In this document: positions 57,316 through 62,018 of the stretch, piece by piece
How the letters are laid out: each line of letters starts with the position of its first letter
Position numbering within the stretch: position 1 is the stretch's first letter
From: RUG11894 sp964344335
GTDB taxonomy: Bacteria; Bacillota; Clostridia; Peptostreptococcales; Anaerovoracaceae
Direction: 5' to 3'
Assembly: GCA_964344335.1 (NCBI GenBank)
Contig: CAYFMW010000005.1
Coordinates: forward strand, 1 to 62,018
Length of the DNA: 62,018 nt
Program-made: the position numbers and the translations under genes
Notes under the pieces: generated by a model
Database searches by the model: none
Told to the model about the DNA's origin: nothing
The model's input: only the letters and a program-made list of their open reading frames with translations

Positions 57316-59940
57316 ATGAAATACATGGGAGCAGACGAAATTCGAGAGAAGTTTCTGTCCTTTTGGGAGACGAAGGACCATCTGCGGCACGAAAGCTACT
57401 CTCTAATACCCGAAAACGACAAGTCAATTTTGCTGATAGCTGCCGGCATGGCCCCGCTGAAGCCTTATTTTTCAAATCCCGCCTTGGTGCCGAGCAAGCG
57501 TATGACCACGGCGCAGAAGTGCATCAGAACAAACGATATAGATAATGTCGGACATACCGACAGGCATGCGACATTCTTCGAGATGCTGGGCAATTTCTCC
57601 TTTGGAGATTATTTTAAGAAGGAGGCCATAGTCTGGGGTTGGGAATTTATAACTTCCCCGCAGTGGCTGGGTATCCCCGAGGAAAAGCTCTGGGCTTCGA
57701 TATACGAGGATGATGAAGAAGCCTTTGAAATATGGCGAAACGAAATCGGAATGCCCGAGGAGAGAATTGTGCGCCTGGGTAAGGAGGATAACTTCTGGGA
57801 AATAGGCACAGGTCCCTGCGGACCCTGCTCCGAAGTATATTTTGACAGAGGTCCCGCGTATGCCTGCGGCAAAGAAACTTGCAAGCCGGGATGCGAGTGC
57901 GATCGATACATGGAATTCTGGAATTATGTCTTTACACAGTTCGACAAACAGGAGGACGGCAGTTATGTTCCTCTCGAAAATCCGAATATAGACACCGGAA
58001 TGGGACTGGAGCGCATGGCCTGCATAATGCAGGGCGTTGATTCCATCTACAATATAGATACCATGAAGTCAATTCTCGATGAAGTTTGCCGCATCAGCGG
58101 TGTCGACTATAAGGAAGGTGAAGCCCCCTCGGACATCTCCATCAGAATAGTTACCGACCATGTCAGGACGGTCGCATTCATGATAGGAGACGGGATACTT
58201 CCGAGCAATGAGGGCCGCGGATATATATTGAGAAGGCTCCTGCGAAGAGCGGTGCGCCACGGAAGGCTTTTGGGGATAAAAGAGGCCTTCCTCAAGGGCC
58301 TTGCGGACAAGGTTTTCGCGGTCTACGGGAAGGCGTATCCGCAACTTATCGAGCGCGCCGATTATATTAAGCGAATAATCGATATAGAAGAGGAGCGATT
58401 CGCGCGCACTCTTGCTTCCGGTTCCGAAATTCTCGACGCCTATGTTAAGGATGCCAACGAAAGCGACTGCAATTGCCTGAGTGGAGAGCAGGTCTTTAAG
58501 CTATACGACACTTACGGCTTTCCGCCCGAGCTCACCTGCGAGATTGCCGCCGAGATGGGCTGCGGCATAGATGAGGAGGCCTTTCTCGAACGAATGATGG
58601 AGGCTAAGGAGCTGGCGAGATCTGCCAGAAAGACGGATGAACACGAAGGCTGGATAGACGAAGAGGGGAAGGGCTATGGGCTGGATGCTACCGAGTTTAC
58701 CGGTTATGAGAGCCTCGCCATGGATGCTCGCATAATAGAAGTAAGGCCCGGAGCAAATGTCGGCGAAGCTACACTCGTTCTCGATCGAACACCGTTTTAT
58801 GCCGAAGGCGGCGGTCAGACCGGGGATGAAGGAGTAATACAAAGTGAATCCGCCCGCGCCGTAGTTACATCTACGACCAGTTCCGGCGGAGTCTATGTTC
58901 ATAAGCTCGCCGCAATCGAAGGCGAGTTCAAGGCCGGAGATATCGTTACAGCCTGCGTTGATGTTGCCAGGAGAAACGCCACGGCCAGGAATCACAGCGC
59001 CACACATCTGCTCCATAAAGCACTTAAAGTTGTGCTGGGCGATCATGTCAATCAGGCGGGTTCGTTCGTAGGACCTGATATGCTGCGCTTCGATTTTACG
59101 CACTTCGAAGCCATGACGGAGGAGCAGATAGCGGAAGTTCAGGATATAGTAAATACTGAGATTCTTAAATTTATAGATATAGAGACTCAAGTGCTCCCGA
59201 TGGAAGAGGCAAAAGCTCTCGGCGCAACGATGCTCTTCGGTGAAAAGTATTCCGACAGCGTAAGGGTTGTAGAAGTCCCGGGATTTTCCATGGAACTCTG
59301 CGGTGGAACTCATGTGGATAATACCGGACAGATCGGCTCGTTTTACATAATTTCCGAATCGGCCGTCGCAGCCGGAACCAGGCGAATAGAGGCGGTTACT
59401 GGCATCGCAGTGGCAGAAATGCTTACGGAGGCCAGACGCAGTCTTAGCATTGTCGCAAAATCTCTTAAGACGAGCATAAATTCTTTGGAAAAGAAAGCGG
59501 AGGATACTGCCGCGGAAATCAAGAGCCTCAACAAGCAGCTCGAAGAGTTTAAGGCCGGCGAGGCGGCCGAAGGAGCCCTGAAGCTTTTGGAAAAAGCCAA
59601 GACTTTCGGAGATGTTAAGCTCGTCGCGCAAAGATTTGAAGGCGCAGGCATCGATAAACTCCGCATGCTTGCCGACGATGTAAGGGCCAACAGCAAGGGT
59701 GTCGTTACGGTTTTTGCCGATATAAACGGAGAGAAGGGGACGCTTATGGTGTCCGTGAGCGACGATTTGACGCAGATGGGTTACCATGCGGGGAATATCA
59801 TTAAACAACTCGCGAAGATTGTCGGAGGCGGGGGCGGAGGCAAGGCCGATATGGCTCAGGCCGGCGCCAGAGATATCTCAAAGCTTGCCGAAGCCTTCGA
59901 AGAGGCCGAAAATATTATGCGCGAGAAAATGGAGGGATGA
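57316..59940 (+). CDS. alaS: Alanine-tRNA ligase
   Basis: Class II synthetase. Catalytic domain (~1-245) with ADEIREKFLSFWETKDH, SLIPENDKSILLIAAGMAPLKPYF and motif 3 GMGLERMA. The editing domain has ARNHSATHLLHKAL near residue 557 and MELCGGTHVDNTGQIG near 660. The C-terminal domain (~750-874) has a coiled coil and GGGGGGKADMAQAGA. Length 874 residues. ATG after CCGGAGG. The 140-bp leader has a possible promoter (TTGACT at 57172, TATGAT 18 bp on) but no T-box core. Confidence 0.97.
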   Translation: MKYMGADEIREKFLSFWETKDHLRHESYSLIPENDKSILLIAAGMAPLKPYFSNPALVPSKRMTTAQKCIRTNDIDNVGHTDRHATFFEMLGNFSFGDYFKKEAIVWGWEFITSPQWLGIPEEKLWASIYEDDEEAFEIWRNEIGMPEERIVRLGKEDNFWEIGTGPCGPCSEVYFDRGPAYACGKETCKPGCECDRYMEFWNYVFTQFDKQEDGSYVPLENPNIDTGMGLERMACIMQGVDSIYNIDTMKSILDEVCRISGVDYKEGEAPSDISIRIVTDHVRTVAFMIGDGILPSNEGRGYILRRLLRRAVRHGRLLGIKEAFLKGLADKVFAVYGKAYPQLIERADYIKRIIDIEEERFARTLASGSEILDAYVKDANESDCNCLSGEQVFKLYDTYGFPPELTCEIAAEMGCGIDEEAFLERMMEAKELARSARKTDEHEGWIDEEGKGYGLDATEFTGYESLAMDARIIEVRPGANVGEATLVLDRTPFYAEGGGQTGDEGVIQSESARAVVTSTTSSGGVYVHKLAAIEGEFKAGDIVTACVDVARRNATARNHSATHLLHKALKVVLGDHVNQAGSFVGPDMLRFDFTHFEAMTEEQIAEVQDIVNTEILKFIDIETQVLPMEEAKALGATMLFGEKYSDSVRVVEVPGFSMELCGGTHVDNTGQIGSFYIISESAVAAGTRRIEAVTGIAVAEMLTEARRSLSIVAKSLKTSINSLEKKAEDTAAEIKSLNKQLEEFKAGEAAEGALKLLEKAKTFGDVKLVAQRFEGAGIDKLRMLADDVRANSKGVVTVFADINGEKGTLMVSVSDDLTQMGYHAGNIIKQLAKIVGGGGGGKADMAQAGARDISKLAEAFEEAENIMREKMEG

Positions 59941-59991
59941 CGGGTGGATTCATGCGTAAGGCGGATACGAGCCGGCATCGACTGAATTGAC

Positions 59992-60020
59992 TTGTTATAA
60001 ATTTTGAATGATTGTATAAT
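59992..60020 (+). promoter_or_regulatory. ireB promoter
   Basis: TTGTTA (59992-59997), 17-bp spacer, TATAAT (60015-60020), 38 bases before the ireB ATG. Confidence 0.65.
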
Positions 60021-60058
60021 ATAACTCAGCCGGATAGTTTTTGATAGGAGATTCAGAT

Positions 60059-60307
60059 ATGGAAAGAAAGACGATACTTTTCAGCAGCCCGGAGAAACCC
60101 GAGCAAAAGACGACTGAAGACATACTCAGAACCGTATACGATGCCTTGGAAGAAAAAGGTTACAACGCCATCGACCAGATGGTCGGATATATTCTTTCCG
60201 GAGATCCTTCCTATATCACCGGGCACAACAACGCGAGAAACCTGATAAGGCATATCGAACGGGACGATCTTGTCGAGGAACTGCTCAGGAAATTCCTCGA
60301 AAAATAG
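60059..60307 (+). CDS. ireB: IreB-family regulatory protein (UPF0297/YrzL)
   Basis: A small helical protein of 82 residues with the family features TTEDILRTVYDALEEKGYNAIDQMVGYILSGDPSYITGHNNARNLI. In Enterococcus, IreB is phosphorylated by the Ser/Thr kinase IreK and lowers cephalosporin resistance; the N-terminal KTTED-type threonines are present here. ATG at 60059 after ATAGGAG; an upstream TTG is less likely. The alaS-ireB-ruvX order is conserved in Bacillota. Confidence 0.92.
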   Translation: MERKTILFSSPEKPEQKTTEDILRTVYDALEEKGYNAIDQMVGYILSGDPSYITGHNNARNLIRHIERDDLVEELLRKFLEK

Positions 60308-60322
60308 AACAGTTTCAAAGCG

Positions 60323-60350
60323 GAGCGGACTTGCGAGTCCGCTCATTTTG
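60323..60350 (+). terminator. Hairpin between ireB and ruvX
   Basis: GAGCGGACT (60323-60331), loop TGCG, AGTCCGCTC (60336-60344), then ATTTTG. A strong stem with a short T-run, so termination may be partial. Confidence 0.65.
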
Positions 60351-60364
60351 AATGGAGATAAACT

Positions 60365-60838
60365 ATGAGATGCATGGGCCTGGATATAGGCGACAAAACG
60401 ATAGGAATAGCGGTGAGCGACCCCTTGCTCATATCCGCACAGGGGATTGGAACTATAGAGCGTACAGGCATTCGAAAGGATGCCGATAAGGTATTGAAAT
60501 TGGCAGAGGAATACGAAGTCGACACCATCGTTTCGGGGCTACCCCTTATGCTTTCGGGCGATGACAGCCAGCAGACCGCAAAGGTGCGAGAATTCGCAAC
60601 GATGATGGAAAACAAGGCTCGCAGTACCGGCCTGAAACTCAATTTCGAATTTCAGGATGAGCGCTTTACAACCAAAATTGCGGAGAGCGTCCTTATAGAA
60701 GGGGACCTGAGCCGCAAGAAGCGCCGCAAGATAATCGACCGCCAGGCTGCAGTCGTAATTCTGCAGAGTTATCTCGAACGCCGAAGAAACGAAGAAACAC
60801 GGAAGGCACTTGCGGATAAATCCGAGTCTTTGGAATAA
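60365..60838 (+). CDS. ruvX: Putative pre-16S rRNA nuclease / Holliday junction resolvase-like RuvX (YqgF)
   Basis: RNase H-fold nuclease. Motifs MGLDIGDKTIGIAVSDPL at the N-terminus, IVSGLPLMLSGDDSQQTAKV near residue 58, FEFQDERFTTKIAESVLIEGD near 97 and KIIDRQAAVVILQSYL near 122 supply the acidic active-site residues. Length 157 residues, somewhat long at the C-terminus. ATG after TGGAGATAAACT. Last gene of the alaS-ireB-ruvX group. Confidence 0.94.
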   Translation: MRCMGLDIGDKTIGIAVSDPLLISAQGIGTIERTGIRKDADKVLKLAEEYEVDTIVSGLPLMLSGDDSQQTAKVREFATMMENKARSTGLKLNFEFQDERFTTKIAESVLIEGDLSRKKRRKIIDRQAAVVILQSYLERRRNEETRKALADKSESLE

Positions 60839-61599
60839 GCTCAAAATTACTCGAAAAATTAAAATCAGACATATTTGGGAGGGGGAGAGCGGATAGTTTA
60901 CTGTAATAAATTTATGTCTATAAAGATATTTATCTATTCCTAAAAGATGAATTTTGGGAACAGATGGACCCTTCGAATTCAAAACCTGTCCTTATTAGCC
61001 CCCCTCTCTTATAAAATCAAGCCTTTGCGGCTAGCGGTACCGTTTATGTAAATATGCTTAGATGCTTGTCTTAATCCTTTCTTCATCTCCATGATTGGTC
61101 AAAGACTTCTATTTTGTTAAATATCCTCCTCTTTTGCTTACCTTAGTCGATTGCGCATTTTATTAGTTCTACTTACTGAAATAACGGTAACTCCACTACT
61201 ACAAATGAAATTAAAGTTTTGAGTCCGGCGCCCATAACTATGTTGTGAATAACTCTATCGCTCTTATCTTTAGTAATCGCAAACGATAAGATTAAATTCA
61301 CGATGATAAGCACATTATTTCTTGAATTTACCTCCGATTTCAGCCAGACACCGGTCCGAATCGCTGTAAGCCTTGATTTTGCTGGGCCAGAGGAGTGCGA
61401 GGCTCTATTCTTCGATTTAAGAGGTTTTTTTAGGGTGTCTCGATACTTTATACCTTCAAAAATCTTCTTAAACCGCAGCAAAGCGTTATTTTGCATTTTT
61501 TGATCTATCTCCCTTTTAAGTCTAAATAAAAGCGCCCGGAATTTGATCGGGCAAAGACCAATAGAATTTTCCGGACGCTTCTGCACAGGCATATTTAAT
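60839..61599. other. Non-coding stretch (~760 bp) with no credible gene
   Basis: AT-rich and different in texture from the surrounding coding DNA. It contains a G-rich tract (GGGAGGGGGAGAG near 60876-60889), a C-rich tract (CCCCCCTCTC near 61000) and the terminator of the LysM gene at its right end. Short open frames on both strands (for example 61303-61503 plus, 61173-61592 minus) lack ribosome sites and recognisable domains. May hold an unannotated RNA or a decayed gene. Confidence 0.6.
61521..61580 (-). terminator. Terminator of the LysM (YneA-like) gene
   Basis: On the minus strand AAGCG-T-CCGGAA (61580-61569) pairs with TTCCGG-G-CGCTT (61541-61530), followed by TTATTTAGA. The 27-nt loop holds a segment (GCCCG) that can also pair with the 3' arm, so two folds compete. 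Confidence 0.6.
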
Positions 61600-61899
61600 T
61601 TAGAAAGATACAGGTATCGTTATATAGCTCCCCGCATAAAGTGTATCGGCGCTGATATTATTGATTTCGCATATCTGATATATATACATGCGAAGATCCG
61701 CGTTCTCGGGAGCATATCTTGCAGCCAATGCCCAAAGCGTGTCGCCGGGTTCTACCTTAACTTGAATGTATTCCTGAGGCTCTGCGCCTGAAGCCTTATC
61801 GAGTCCCAGGAGCGAGTTGAAGCTGAAAGCCAATCCCAGCATCAGAATAATTGCGAATAGAGTAAATCTGAATTTATTTTTTATTCTATATCTTCCCAT
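61600..61899 (-). CDS. LysM protein resembling SOS cell-division inhibitor YneA
   Basis: A 99-residue protein: a basic N-terminus, one membrane/signal helix (~11-30, FTLFAIILMLGLAFSFNSLL), a short linker and a LysM domain (~44-99, IQVKVEPGDTLWALAARYAP...ITIPVSF) placed outside the cell. This is the architecture of B. subtilis YneA, which halts septation during DNA damage. The ATG follows AAAGGGG. The promoter carries two LexA boxes, strongly supporting SOS control. Sequence identity to YneA itself was not measured; a plain LysM peptidoglycan-binding protein is the alternative. Confidence 0.8.
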   Translation of the reverse strand: MGRYRIKNKFRFTLFAIILMLGLAFSFNSLLGLDKASGAEPQEYIQVKVEPGDTLWALAARYAPENADLRMYIYQICEINNISADTLYAGSYITIPVSF

Positions 61900-61920
61900 A
61901 CTCTTACCCCTTTAAAATAA

Positions 61921-61932
61921 AAACATATGTTC
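61921..61932. promoter_or_regulatory. LexA box 2 (transcript start region)
   Basis: On the minus strand CGAACATATGTTT, matching GAAC-N4-GTTC with one mismatch at the last base. The spacing to box 1 is 29 bp centre to centre, close to three helical turns. Confidence 0.75.
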
Positions 61933-61940
61933 GCGACACA

Positions 61941-61969
61941 ATAGTATCAGAACATATGTTCTTTGTAAA
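61941..61969 (-). promoter_or_regulatory. SOS promoter of the LysM gene
   Basis: On the minus strand TTTACA (61969-61964), 17-bp spacer, TACTAT (61946-61941). The spacer contains a perfect LexA box, and a second near-perfect box lies just downstream of the transcript start. Confidence 0.7.
61949..61962. promoter_or_regulatory. LexA box 1 (between -35 and -10)
   Basis: AGAACATATGTTCT, a perfect 14-bp palindrome of the GAAC-N4-GTTC type. Could also control a divergent gene to the right; lexA is a reasonable guess. Confidence 0.88.
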
Positions 61970-62018
61970 GGGGTTTCTTAAAAATATTTTAAAATTTTAT
62001 AATATTTCTTTCCTTTAG

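Noticed and set aside
58501..59808. 435-codon open frame antisense to alaS
   Set aside because: Opposite conserved alaS editing and C-Ala domains; no ribosome site or recognisable product.
61173..61592. 139-codon minus-strand frame downstream of the LysM gene
   Set aside because: No ribosome site, contains the terminator hairpin of the LysM gene, no recognisable domain.

Overview
The window is a 62-kb piece of a chromosome from an anaerobic Bacillota bacterium, most likely class Clostridia. The evidence is the gene order (pyrH-frr-uppS-cdsA-dxr-rseP-ispG; rimP-nusA-ylxR-infB-rbfA-nrnA-truB-ribF; rpsO-pnp-M16 peptidase; dgt-dnaG-rpoD-trmK-nif3; rplU-rpmA-obgE; alaS-ireB-ruvX), a monomeric [FeFe] hydrogenase, Gram-positive LexA boxes (GAAC-N4-GTTC) and GGAGG ribosome sites. 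Family-level placement (perhaps Anaerovoracaceae / Family XIII) is a guess. I saw no phage, insertion sequence, CRISPR array, tRNA or rRNA.

Layout. 1-5,100 is an accessory, decaying strip: a methyltransferase and an RNase-J-like nuclease that have both lost their 5' halves, a macrodomain/HTH protein beside a von Willebrand A protein, a thioesterase, a DUF1275 membrane protein and a frameshifted membrane gene. 5,100-5,500 is intergenic and carries a long nested inverted repeat. 5,500-12,900 holds UMP kinase, ribosome recycling factor, undecaprenyl-PP synthase, CDP-DAG synthase, two MEP-pathway enzymes, the site-2 protease and serine hydroxymethyltransferase. 12,900-21,200 is the long rimP-nusA-infB-truB-ribF translation/transcription operon behind a promoter-proximal hairpin. 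21,400-31,550 carries rpsO, pnp, a peptidase, nucleotide hygiene genes (dut, dgt), primase, the housekeeping sigma factor, trmK and a Nif3 protein.

31,600-42,700 holds RNase P RNA, coaX, an internally deleted Cys/Met-metabolism PLP enzyme, exonuclease III, a YebC regulator, an ECF sigma/anti-sigma pair, DNA polymerase I, coaE, the hydrogenase and two membrane proteins whose 3' ends overlap antisense. 42,800-49,000 is ftsK-rimO-(pgsA-pncC fusion)-recA. 49,000-53,760 is rplU-rpmA-obgE and a radical-SAM pair. 53,800-62,018 holds an SLH protein, a ComEA-like protein, DUF896, mnmA, alaS, ireB, ruvX, about 760 bp without a credible gene, and a YneA-like LysM protein under two LexA boxes. lexA may lie just past the right edge.

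Most interesting: a PgsA domain fused in frame to a CinA/PncC domain; a helical tail shared by NusA and ribosomal protein L21; loss of the Prp protease gene matched by an L27 that already starts at the mature N-terminus; and a dispersed structured repeat with two copies in intergenic DNA. No wholly new multi-gene system stood out; the window is mainly core genome with unusual fusions, tails and regulatory structures.
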